From Sorangium cellulosum (GTDB lineage: Bacteria; Myxococcota_A; Polyangia; Polyangiales; Polyangiaceae), in contig NZ_CP012670.1 of NCBI RefSeq assembly GCF_004135735.1, positions 4,852,501 to 4,916,500 of the forward strand: 64,000 nucleotides of DNA, written 5' to 3'. The translations under genes were made by a program, and so were the position numbers. Positions 15,243 to 22,520 of this stretch are shown here, piece by piece (positions within the stretch are counted from its first letter, which is position 1; each line of letters begins with the position of its first letter). A model generated the notes under the pieces. That model saw only the letters and a program-made list of their open reading frames with translations. It was not told where the DNA came from and did no database searches.

Positions 15243-17231
15243 TCAGGGCACGAGGTCCTGAACGGCCTGGACGATGGCCTTGGGGTTCATGCCCAGGCGA
15301 TCCATGACCATGTCGCCGGGGGCGCTGGTGCCGTAGCGGTCGATCCCGAGGGCGATCCCCTTGGAGCCGACCCAGCGGTGCCAGCCGAACGTGACGCCGG
15401 CCTCGATCGACACGCGCCGGGTGCACGCGGCCGGCAGCACGGCCTCGCGGTAGGCGTGGTCCTGGCGCGTGAACCGCTCGATGCAGGGCATCGAGACGAC
15501 GCGGACGCCGGGGCCGAGCTGCTGCGCGGCCGCGACCGCGTGCTGCACCTCGCTGCCCGTCGCGATCAGGATCGTCTCGAGCGCCGCCGTCTCCTTGACC
15601 AGGACGTAGCCGCCGCGCCGGACGCCCTCGCGCTTCGCCGCGGCGTCGCCGGGCAGCAGCGGGACGGCCTGCCTCGTCAGCGCGAGGACCGTCGGGCCGT
15701 CGGTGCGCTCCAGGGCGGCGATCCAGGCGCCGGCGGTCTCCTCGGCGTCGGCCGGCCGGATGACGTCCAGATCGACGATGGCGCGCAGCCCGGCGACGGT
15801 CTCCACCGGCTGGTGGGTCGGGCCGTCCTCGCCGACGCCCACGGAGTCGTGCGTGAAGATGTAGACGACGGGCAGGTGCGAGAGCGCGGCGAGGCGGATG
15901 CTCGGCCGCAGGTAGTCCGCGAACACGAGGAACGTGGCGCCGCTCGGGCGCAGGCCGCCGTGGTACGCGATGCCGTTCAGGATGGCGCCCATGCCGTGCT
16001 CGCGGATGCCGGCGCGGATGTTGCGACCGCCGGGGTGTTCCGGATCGAAGTCGGTGCTGGACGCGATGTAGTTGAACGTCGAGCCGTAGAGGTCGGCGCT
16101 GGAGCCGATGAGCGAGGGTACGGCCTCGGCCACGGCTTGCAGCACGGTCTCGCCGGCCTTGCGCGTGGCGACCTTCGTGCCGGCGGGGAAGGCCGGGACG
16201 CGCGCGTCGAGATCGGCGGGCACCTTCCTGGCGAGGGCGTCGTCGAGCTCCTGAGCGAGCGCCGGGTTCTTCGCGCGCCAGGCCTGGAAGGTCGCCTCCC
16301 ACGCCGCGCGCTGCTTGCCGAGCTCCTCCTTCCGCCGGGCGAAGAACTGCTTCACCTCCTCGCTGACGTAGAAGTGCTCCTGGGGCAGGCCGAGGCTCTT
16401 GCGCGCCTGGTCGATGAACTTGGCGCCCCCCTCGCCGTGGGCCTTCTGCGTGCCGGCGACCTCGGGGATCCCCTTGCCGATGAGGGTGCGGGCGATCACG
16501 AACTTCGGCTTGCCGCTCTTCGATGCCCGCGCCTGGCCGAGCACGCGGTGGACGGCCTCCAGATCGTTGCCCTGCTCGATGGTGAAGATCTCGAAGCCGT
16601 AGGCCTCGAAGCGCTTGCCGGTGTCCTCGCTCTGGGTCCTCGCGGCCATCGCGTCGAGGGTGACGTCGTTGGCGTCGTAGATGAGGATCAGGTTGTCGAG
16701 CTTGAAGTGCCCGGCGAAGGCGGCCGCCTCGGCGGCCACGCCTTCCTGGAGACATCCGTCGCCGGCGAGGCAGTAGACGGTGTGATCGACGATCGTGTGG
16801 TCCTTGGTGTTGTAGCGGGCGGCCAGCATCCGGGCGGCGACCGCGTGCCCCACCGCGTTGCCCACGCCCTGGCCGAGCGGCCCGGTCGTGGCCTCGACCC
16901 CCTCGGTGTAGTGGAACTCCGGGTGGCCGGGCGTCTTCGACTCCCACTGGCGGAAGCGGCGGATGTCGTCGAGGGACAGGGGGTATCCGGCGAGGTGCAG
17001 CCAGGCGTAGAGGAACATGCTGCCGTGGCCGGCCGACAGGACGAAGCGGTCGCGGTTCAGCCAGTGCGGGTCGCTCGGGTCGTGGCGGAGGAGGTCGCCA
17101 TAGAGGACGGCGCCGATCTCGGCGGCCCCGAGCGGCAGGCCGAGGTGACCGGACGAGCAGGCGTGGACGGCGTCCATGGCGAGGCCGCGGGCGATCGTGC
17201 TCGCGGCGGCGAGCTTGGCGAAATCAGGCAT
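15243..17231 (-). CDS. tkt: Transketolase
   Basis: This is a 662-residue thiamine-diphosphate enzyme of the pentose phosphate pathway, moving two-carbon units between sugar phosphates. Landmarks are SSGHLGLPLG near residue 27 (usually SGHPG), the GPLGQGVGNAVG block, the ThDP motif CLAGDGCLQEG (GDG 157-159) with the downstream Asn in YDAN, the pyrimidine-domain EHGMGAILNGI, and FADYLRPSIRLAAL. The C-terminal domain ends with GSKGIALGIDRYGTSAP. The ATG at 17231 gives the expected N terminus. The frame stays open for 180 codons upstream, but that stretch is repeat and fragment DNA. Confidence 0.96.
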   Translation of the reverse strand: MPDFAKLAAASTIARGLAMDAVHACSSGHLGLPLGAAEIGAVLYGDLLRHDPSDPHWLNRDRFVLSAGHGSMFLYAWLHLAGYPLSLDDIRRFRQWESKTPGHPEFHYTEGVEATTGPLGQGVGNAVGHAVAARMLAARYNTKDHTIVDHTVYCLAGDGCLQEGVAAEAAAFAGHFKLDNLILIYDANDVTLDAMAARTQSEDTGKRFEAYGFEIFTIEQGNDLEAVHRVLGQARASKSGKPKFVIARTLIGKGIPEVAGTQKAHGEGGAKFIDQARKSLGLPQEHFYVSEEVKQFFARRKEELGKQRAAWEATFQAWRAKNPALAQELDDALARKVPADLDARVPAFPAGTKVATRKAGETVLQAVAEAVPSLIGSSADLYGSTFNYIASSTDFDPEHPGGRNIRAGIREHGMGAILNGIAYHGGLRPSGATFLVFADYLRPSIRLAALSHLPVVYIFTHDSVGVGEDGPTHQPVETVAGLRAIVDLDVIRPADAEETAGAWIAALERTDGPTVLALTRQAVPLLPGDAAAKREGVRRGGYVLVKETAALETILIATGSEVQHAVAAAQQLGPGVRVVSMPCIERFTRQDHAYREAVLPAACTRRVSIEAGVTFGWHRWVGSKGIALGIDRYGTSAPGDMVMDRLGMNPKAIVQAVQDLVP

Positions 17232-17520
17232 GGCGCGCACTCTATAACCCAAGTTCGACGCGATGCGCGCCCTTTTGCGCACCCTCCCTCCCCTGCCCTC
17301 CCGTGGCTGGTCGGCGCGGGGCGCGCCTCGGCGGGCGGTGGATCGTGCGGCCCTCGGCGGAGGCCGGGTCGAGCGCCGCTCGGTGGCCGCCGCCGGGTCG
17401 AGCGCCGCTCGGTGGCCGCCGGGTCGAGCGCCGCTCGGCGGGAGCTCGATTGTCCACGCTCTCTCGGGATGCGCGAGAGGCGTGGATCGGCTGTATGGCC
17501 AGGGCCTGGCGGGTGCGGCC
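17232..17520. other. Gap upstream of tkt with a 26-29 bp repeat
   Basis: I see no gene. ccgggtcgagcgccgctcgg recurs from 17364, 17393 and 17419 with changing spacing. The tkt promoter is expected here, but no consensus is obvious. Confidence 0.6.
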
Positions 17521-17690
17521 GCGCGCCCGGAGCTCGCCCACCGTGCGCTGGTAGACCGCATCGACGCGGAAGTGCGAGCCGCTGCACGGCCGCCCCGGCC
17601 ACGCGGCGCGGCGCTCCGCGGTCGCCGGCAAGCGCCGCCTGCGGCCCAACGACAGGACCACGGAGACGCGCTCGATCGGCGGCACGGGCT
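17521..17690 (-). pseudogene. 170-bp fragment of an Rpn-type nuclease gene
   Basis: This stretch aligns over its full length, at high identity, with 19118-19288 inside the intact nuclease gene at 18620-19570. On the minus strand it still encodes RRRRLPATAERRAAWPGRP and HFRVDAVYQRTVGELRARG, with one three-base insertion near 17645. Similarity stops abruptly at 17690, one base before the stop codon of the T5orf172 gene. It is therefore the remnant of a second copy of this nuclease, joined to the next gene by a rearrangement. Confidence 0.9.
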
Positions 17691-17691
17691 G

Positions 17692-18327
17692 TCAGGCGGG
17701 CGCAGGCGCGGCGGCCGGCTGCGGCGCGAGGCGGACCGGCGCCGAGGCCTGCTGCGCAGCCTCTCGCTCACGCCTCATTGCAACCGTCTTGCGGTACTGC
17801 TCGGCCTCCGCGGCGCGGGTGATCTCGATCTCCCCGTGCATACGCCGAACCGCGGTCGCGATCTCGTCGATCTCGACCTGGAAGAACTCCTTCTTCTCAT
17901 TGACGAGGTTGATCCGCCGCTCGTGGAAGGCCCGATGCAGGGCGGTCTCCAGCGCCGGAGCGTCCTCCGAATAGATCATCGCGTGGACATCGAACTCGAT
18001 ATCGGCCTGCAGCGATACCAGCTCCGCCGTGCCCTGCTGGAGCTGCGCCTGGAGCCGCTGCTGCGCCTGTTCCCCATGGGTCCTGGCCTGTGTGATCTCC
18101 CCCTGCAGGCGCGCCCGGTCCGTCTCGAGCTGAGCGAGCACACGCTGTCGCTCGGCTTCGACGTCGAGGACGCCGCGGAAGCGCTCGAGATCCGCCTTCA
18201 TCCGCTCGGCGGCCTCACGGACCCCGTGGAGCTTGGCCCTCTCGGCCCTCAGCTTCACGACCCATCCGACGAGCACGGCGATCGCAAGGAGCGCGACGCC
18301 GAGCAGGGCTCCCGAGAGTTCTTCCAT
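17692..18327 (-). CDS. T5orf172/GIY-YIG-related protein with an apparent internal deletion
   Basis: This is a 211-residue protein. It has an N-terminal membrane helix (MEELSGALLGVALLAIAVLV), a long coiled coil rich in Arg/Glu/Gln (about 28-110), and a C-terminal block FDVHAMIYSEDAPALETALH...RRINLVNEKKEFFQVEIDEI. That last block is the second half of the T5orf172 (GIY-YIG-like) domain as found in DUF4041 proteins. The usual DUF4041 region and the first half of the nuclease domain, with the Y-x-IGMT strand and catalytic Arg, are missing between coiled coil and block. The product therefore looks internally deleted and is probably not an active nuclease. GGGAGG precedes the ATG at 18327. The stop codon lies at the junction with an Rpn fragment. 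Confidence 0.7.
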   Translation of the reverse strand: MEELSGALLGVALLAIAVLVGWVVKLRAERAKLHGVREAAERMKADLERFRGVLDVEAERQRVLAQLETDRARLQGEITQARTHGEQAQQRLQAQLQQGTAELVSLQADIEFDVHAMIYSEDAPALETALHRAFHERRINLVNEKKEFFQVEIDEIATAVRRMHGEIEITRAAEAEQYRKTVAMRREREAAQQASAPVRLAPQPAAAPAPA

Positions 18328-18619
18328 GGCCGAGCACCCTCCCGTGAGGGGCAAACCTGCCAGGGACGATCGTAGGCCCCCTCGCCAGGATCAACGTACA
18401 GGGCGTGTCATCGCCATGAAAGGCGTTTCCTCCCGAGCAGCACCATTCGCACCGCTGCACACTCTTCGGCAACCCCCGCCTGGGTTGGTTCGCTGCGGCC
18501 CGGTGCGGGTTACCCCGAGCTGGGTGGATCGACGGACGGGATCATTCCACCTGGACACGGCCGCTGGTTCCCGCGCATCGGCGGTCGCGCGTCCGGCATC
18601 CTGTGCTCCCCCGGGGAGC

Positions 18620-19570
18620 TCACGAGGGGCGGATCGGCTCCGCGAGCCAGCGAACCAGCGCCTCGCCCTCGAGATCGAGCAAGGCATCCTCGACCTCGCC
18701 CAGGCTCGCGCGCGCTCGCTCGACGATCATGCGCTCCTCATCGGGCGTCGGGCGTCGCCCGATCCGCCGCGCGAAGAGGCGACCCAGCAGCTCCGCGATC
18801 GCCTTCTGCTCCCCCCGTTGCTCCCCCCGTTGCTCTCCTCGTTGCTCTCCTCGTTGCTCGGCCTCGATGATCATCTCGCCGATGATCGGCGTGCGCCGGA
18901 GCAGCCCCTCTTCCTTGTCCTCCACCATCGTGACGAGCTCCTTCCACAGAGTATGCCCCCAGGGATCGACGGTCGCCATCACCAGCAGCGCCGTGTACAG
19001 CTCGGCCCGCTCCTCGGCGCTCGCCGCCCGTGCGTCGATCTCCGCGACGACCCCCCGCAGCGCCGCCGCGGTCGCGTCCCGCGCGAGCGGCGTGAACACC
19101 AGCCAGAGCACGCTGCCGCGCGCCCGGAGCTCGCCCACCGTTCGCTGGTAGACCGCGTCGACGCGGAAGTGCGTGCCGCTGAACGGCCGCCCCGGCCACG
19201 CCGTGCGGCGCTCCGCGGTCGCCGGCAAGCGCCGCCTGCGGCCCGACAGGACCACCGCCACGCTCTCGATCGGCGGCACCGGCTCGCCGGGCGCCTCGAG
19301 CCGGAGCGCCGCGAAGAGGAAGCCGAGGTACTCGAAGATGCGATCCGGGACGTCGTCGCGGAGCGCGAAGCAGAACTCGACGTGCAGCACCCGAGGCGCG
19401 CCGCCCACCCGCAGGCGCAGGGCCTTGTCGAGCCGACGCTCGATGTTCGTGACCTGGCTGTCGACCCAGCCGACCACCTCGATCGGGCGGCCCTCGGAGA
19501 CCAGCGCGCGCACCAGGTCCTCGGGGCGCCTCCGGGCGAGGTGGCGCAACGTGATGTCCGCATCTCCCAT
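18620..19570 (-). CDS. Rpn-family recombination-promoting nuclease / putative transposase
   Basis: This is a 316-residue protein of the Rpn (YhgA/YdaD-like) PD-(D/E)XK group. The ATG at 19570 gives the family N terminus MGDADITLRHLARRRPEDLV. Asp48 (ERRLDKALRL) and Glu65 (RVLHVEFCFA) are the predicted metal ligands. The family normally has Glu-x-Gln; here the third position is Cys67. Later blocks include PDRIFEYLGFL and the helical ELYTALLVMATVDPWG. Near the C terminus is a run of GEQR repeats encoded by 12-bp DNA repeats, then RIGRRPTPDEERMIVERA. Rpn proteins promote RecA-independent recombination in E. coli. A 170-bp fragment of a paralogue lies 1.4 kb away. Confidence 0.85.
   Translation of the reverse strand: MGDADITLRHLARRRPEDLVRALVSEGRPIEVVGWVDSQVTNIERRLDKALRLRVGGAPRVLHVEFCFALRDDVPDRIFEYLGFLFAALRLEAPGEPVPPIESVAVVLSGRRRRLPATAERRTAWPGRPFSGTHFRVDAVYQRTVGELRARGSVLWLVFTPLARDATAAALRGVVAEIDARAASAEERAELYTALLVMATVDPWGHTLWKELVTMVEDKEEGLLRRTPIIGEMIIEAEQRGEQRGEQRGEQRGEQKAIAELLGRLFARRIGRRPTPDEERMIVERARASLGEVEDALLDLEGEALVRWLAEPIRPS
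18805..18863. repeat. 12-bp in-frame repeats inside the Rpn gene
   Basis: Units gttgctcccccc (18817), gttgctctcctc (18829, 18841) and flanking partial copies encode tandem Glu-Gln-Arg-Gly on the minus strand. Copy-number change by multiples of 12 would lengthen the tail without breaking the frame. Confidence 0.93.
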
Positions 19571-19743
19571 GCCCGGCGCCCACGGCAGATCGCGTACCAG
19601 GCATTCAGGACACCGGAACCGTGGCCATCCGGGCGGTGGTATGCCCGCCGCGCGCATGGCGGCGCCATGGCGGAGGGCCGCCGCGCGCCCCCCGGGCGCG
19701 AATTCCGCGTGCGCCGACAGCGCTCGTCCTGTAGGGCAGATCC

Positions 19744-20250
19744 ATGGCCGACATGCTCGTCAACCTCCTCAAGCTGCCACCCCTGACGCCGCTGCTCCAG
19801 GACCTGCGGCGGGCCGGCGTCGTCGTGCGCCGGGCGGCGCCGTACGAGATCGGCCGCGTCCGGCGGTTCGTGGAGCGGCACTTCACGGCGGCGTGGGCCG
19901 ACGAGATCAGCGTGGGCTACGCGAACAAACCCGTCAGCGTGTTCCTCGCGATCCGCGAGGGCGACGTGCTCGGCTTCGCCGCCTACGAGTGCACCCGCCG
20001 CGGCTTCTTCGGCCCCACCGGGGTCGAAGAGCGCGAGCGCGGCAAGGGCATCGGCAAGGCGCTGCTCCTCGCCGCGCTGCACGGGCTCGCGGAGATGGGT
20101 TACGCGTACGGCATCATCGGCGGCGTCGGGCCGGCCGAATTCTACGCGTCCGCCGTCGGCGCCACGCTCATTCCCGACTCGACGCCCGGGATCTACGCCG
20201 ATCCGCTCTCCGACACGGACCCGCGCGACGGCGAGGCGCCGCCGCGCTGA
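19744..20250 (+). CDS. GNAT-family N-acetyltransferase
   Basis: This is a 168-residue GNAT protein. The acetyl-CoA pyrophosphate loop is clear in GVEERERGKGIGKALLLAAL (motif A, R/Q-x-x-G-x-G/A), preceded by the beta-4 strand VLGFAAYECT. The C-terminal GPAEFYASAVGATLIPDS fits motif B. The substrate is unknown. The ATG at 19744 is the first start in frame. It is divergent from the nuclease gene at 19570, with 173 bases between. A 132-base gap separates it from the GST gene on the same strand. Confidence 0.9.
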   Translation: MADMLVNLLKLPPLTPLLQDLRRAGVVVRRAAPYEIGRVRRFVERHFTAAWADEISVGYANKPVSVFLAIREGDVLGFAAYECTRRGFFGPTGVEERERGKGIGKALLLAALHGLAEMGYAYGIIGGVGPAEFYASAVGATLIPDSTPGIYADPLSDTDPRDGEAPPR

Positions 20251-20382
20251 CGGATACCCCGGCTGGCGGGCCGGCGGCCTGATCGTCGCCACGTGCCTCC
20301 GCGCGATGACCACCTCGACGGGCCTTGACGGGCCCCGGCGCCGGGAGGAACGATGTCGCCCCGAGCTCCTCCAGAGGTCACG

Positions 20383-20991
20383 ATGAGGCTCTATTTCAGC
20401 CCCGGCGCCTGCTCTCTCTCCCCCCACATCGCGCTGCGCGAGGCGGGCCTCGAGTTCCATCTGGAGCGGGTCCACCTCGGCACGAAGAAGACGAGATCAG
20501 GCGCGGATTTCACCAGGATCAACCCCAAGGGGTACGTGCCCGCGCTGGAGCTCGAGGACGGCCAGGTGCTCACGGAGGGGCCCGCCATCGTGCAGTACAT
20601 CGCCGATCTGCGGCCCGGGTCAGGGCTCGCCCCGCCGGCCGGCAGCCTCGATCGGTACCGGCTGCAGGAGTGGCTGAGCTTCATCGGCACCGAGCTGCAC
20701 AAGCAGTTCTCCCCGCTCTTCACCCCGCGGGCGCCGGACGAGCAGAAGACGGCGGCCAGGGCCTACCTGGGCCGCCGCCTCGCGTTCGCGGCGCAGCGCC
20801 TCGACGGCGCCCCGTACCTGATGGGAGACCGGTTCACGGTCGCGGACGGCTACCTCTTCACCGTGCTCACGTGGACGCGATTCGCGAGGATCGATCTCGG
20901 CGCCTTTCCGGCCCTCGTCGCGTACGCCGAGCGCGTCGGCGCCCGCCCCGCCGTCCAGGCCGCCATGAAGGCCGAGCGCGAGATGAGGTAG
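20383..20991 (+). CDS. Glutathione S-transferase, beta/GstA type
   Basis: This is a 202-residue cytosolic GST. The N-terminal thioredoxin-like domain opens MRLYFSPGACSLSPHIALRE, with the beta-class Cys10 and neighbouring Ser. It contains the cis-Pro in GYVPALEL and the glutathione-binding TEGPAIVQYI. The helical domain carries the N-capping box of FTVADGYLFTVL. The ATG at 20383 is chosen over one ten codons upstream because it starts the first beta strand. It probably conjugates or isomerises electrophiles in the cytosol; the substrate is unknown. Confidence 0.93.
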   Translation: MRLYFSPGACSLSPHIALREAGLEFHLERVHLGTKKTRSGADFTRINPKGYVPALELEDGQVLTEGPAIVQYIADLRPGSGLAPPAGSLDRYRLQEWLSFIGTELHKQFSPLFTPRAPDEQKTAARAYLGRRLAFAAQRLDGAPYLMGDRFTVADGYLFTVLTWTRFARIDLGAFPALVAYAERVGARPAVQAAMKAEREMR

Positions 20992-21101
20992 CGCCCCCGC
21001 CGCCGGTCCCGAGGACGAGGGCGGTGTCCAGGCAGGCGCTCTCTCGCCGGGGGCCGGGCAGCTCGGCGACGCCGCCCCGCCCCGCACCCGCGCTCGGGCG
21101 C

Positions 21102-22001
21102 TCAGCCCTTCGAGCTCTTCGGCCCGAGCGGCCCGCCGTCGCCCGGCATCCGCGCGTAGACGCCCGGATGCGAGGCCGCGAGCCACTGGTTGACGTGGCT
21201 CATCACGTGCGGGCGCTCGGTCCTGAGCTGCAGGTAGCGCTGGCCGCGCGGCACGAGCACCTGCTCGGCCACGTCGCTGCCGAACTGCTCGGCCAGCACC
21301 TGCACGACCGGCGCCACGTCGAAGAACTTGCAGCTGAAGAGATCGAAGAACGCCTCCTCGCTGTCCGGGAAGATATGCAGCGTGATGTGCGACTCCGCGA
21401 TCATCACCATGGCGCTGATCACCGGAGTCCCGTCGCGCGTCGCCGTCTTCACCACGAACGGCCGCATGATCGGGGTCATTCCGATCTTCGAGGGCAGGTG
21501 GTCGAAGATGTCGAAGAGCGAGTCCAGCGAGGTCGGCCCGCGGTAGGGGCTGAGATGCAGGAACAGGTGAGGGCCGAAATCGGCGTCCGGGCTCACCACC
21601 TCATGGCCCCTCCGCTCCCGGATGTCCCCGCCGTCGCCGCGATCGACCGTCTGCGTGAACACGCTGCGGCAGGGGAGCGTCGTCTGGAGCATCATCTGCA
21701 CCCGCTGGGGGTCGAACGTCCCCGGGTACACGAGATCCGCGAAGAAGCACTCGCGGAAGCTGAAGGTGTGGATGGTGAGGTGGCCGCCGAGCAGCAGCAC
21801 GAAGGCGCTGATGCCGCAGTCCTCCGCCACCACGCCGTTGTAGTACGGCAGGATGAACGGGGGCATCACCGGCTTCAGCCCAAGCACGCCGGGCACCTCC
21901 TCCAGGAGCTCCTGCGCCAGCTTCACGTCATCAAAACGGCTCCTGAAGCCGTGGAAGCCATCCATCGTGAAATGGGTGAGGTTCTTGCGCGCCTTATGCA
22001 T
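21102..22001 (-). CDS. Duplicated AdoMet-decarboxylase-like protein (SpeD fold), one half degenerate
   Basis: This 299-residue protein is built from two tandem SpeD-like domains. The C-terminal half keeps every key residue of bacterial AdoMetDC: Glu203-Ser204 (self-cleavage site that makes pyruvoyl), His209 and Cys224, in MIAESHITLHIF and EEAFFDLFSCKFFD, with the same spacing as the Thermotoga enzyme (Ser63, His68, Cys83). The N-terminal half has the same layout (LLGGHLTIHTF, ECFFADLVYP), but the Ser position is Gly73 and the Cys position is Pro93. This suggests a pseudo-dimer with one active half, as in eukaryotic AdoMetDC. By family it makes decarboxylated AdoMet for spermidine; a changed substrate is possible. 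No other polyamine gene is nearby. Confidence 0.82.
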   Translation of the reverse strand: MHKARKNLTHFTMDGFHGFRSRFDDVKLAQELLEEVPGVLGLKPVMPPFILPYYNGVVAEDCGISAFVLLLGGHLTIHTFSFRECFFADLVYPGTFDPQRVQMMLQTTLPCRSVFTQTVDRGDGGDIRERRGHEVVSPDADFGPHLFLHLSPYRGPTSLDSLFDIFDHLPSKIGMTPIMRPFVVKTATRDGTPVISAMVMIAESHITLHIFPDSEEAFFDLFSCKFFDVAPVVQVLAEQFGSDVAEQVLVPRGQRYLQLRTERPHVMSHVNQWLAASHPGVYARMPGDGGPLGPKSSKG

Positions 22002-22520
22002 GTTGCCCCTTCGTCGACGAGTTGAGCGATGCTACTCCACACGGAGCAGGCGCGAGCGGAGAATTTGAGGATCCGGCGCTCAATCCGCCTCGCGCATGTG
22101 CTCCACCCGAAGATCAGGTGGGGAAGCCGGGCACAAGCATGCCTGTCGTGCGTTCCGGCTGGCGTTCCGCTGCTGCTTCATCCAGCCGCTCCCCGGACGA
22201 CGGCGGCGCGCCCTCGCCACCTCGGATGAGCTCGCCCGCGGCCCGTCGCGCTGCCCAGGGGGCGGGACCAGGAGCCGTATCGACTCAGCCCGATCCGTGA
22301 TGTCCACGCCCAGGACGACAGGGGCGATATCACGTCTCGCTTTCTGAGTGCCGGCTCACTGAAAGAGTTCAGCCCGATGCGCCGCCGTCCGGGCGCGCAG
22401 GCTCGAAGGCGCCGGCGATCCACCCGCGCTGGATCGGGCGTCGGGGTGCGATAAAAAAGGCGCGGCCCCGGCGTCATCCGTCGCTGGCTCGACGCGCGGA
22501 GGCGTAGAATCCGGGGAACC
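22002..22520. other. Divergent intergenic region
   Basis: These 519 bases lie between the SpeD-like gene and the cyclase gene. No coding feature stands out. A short A-run (about 22453-22459) sits about 60 bases upstream of the cyclase ATG. Promoters for both genes are expected here but not identifiable by eye. Confidence 0.5.
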
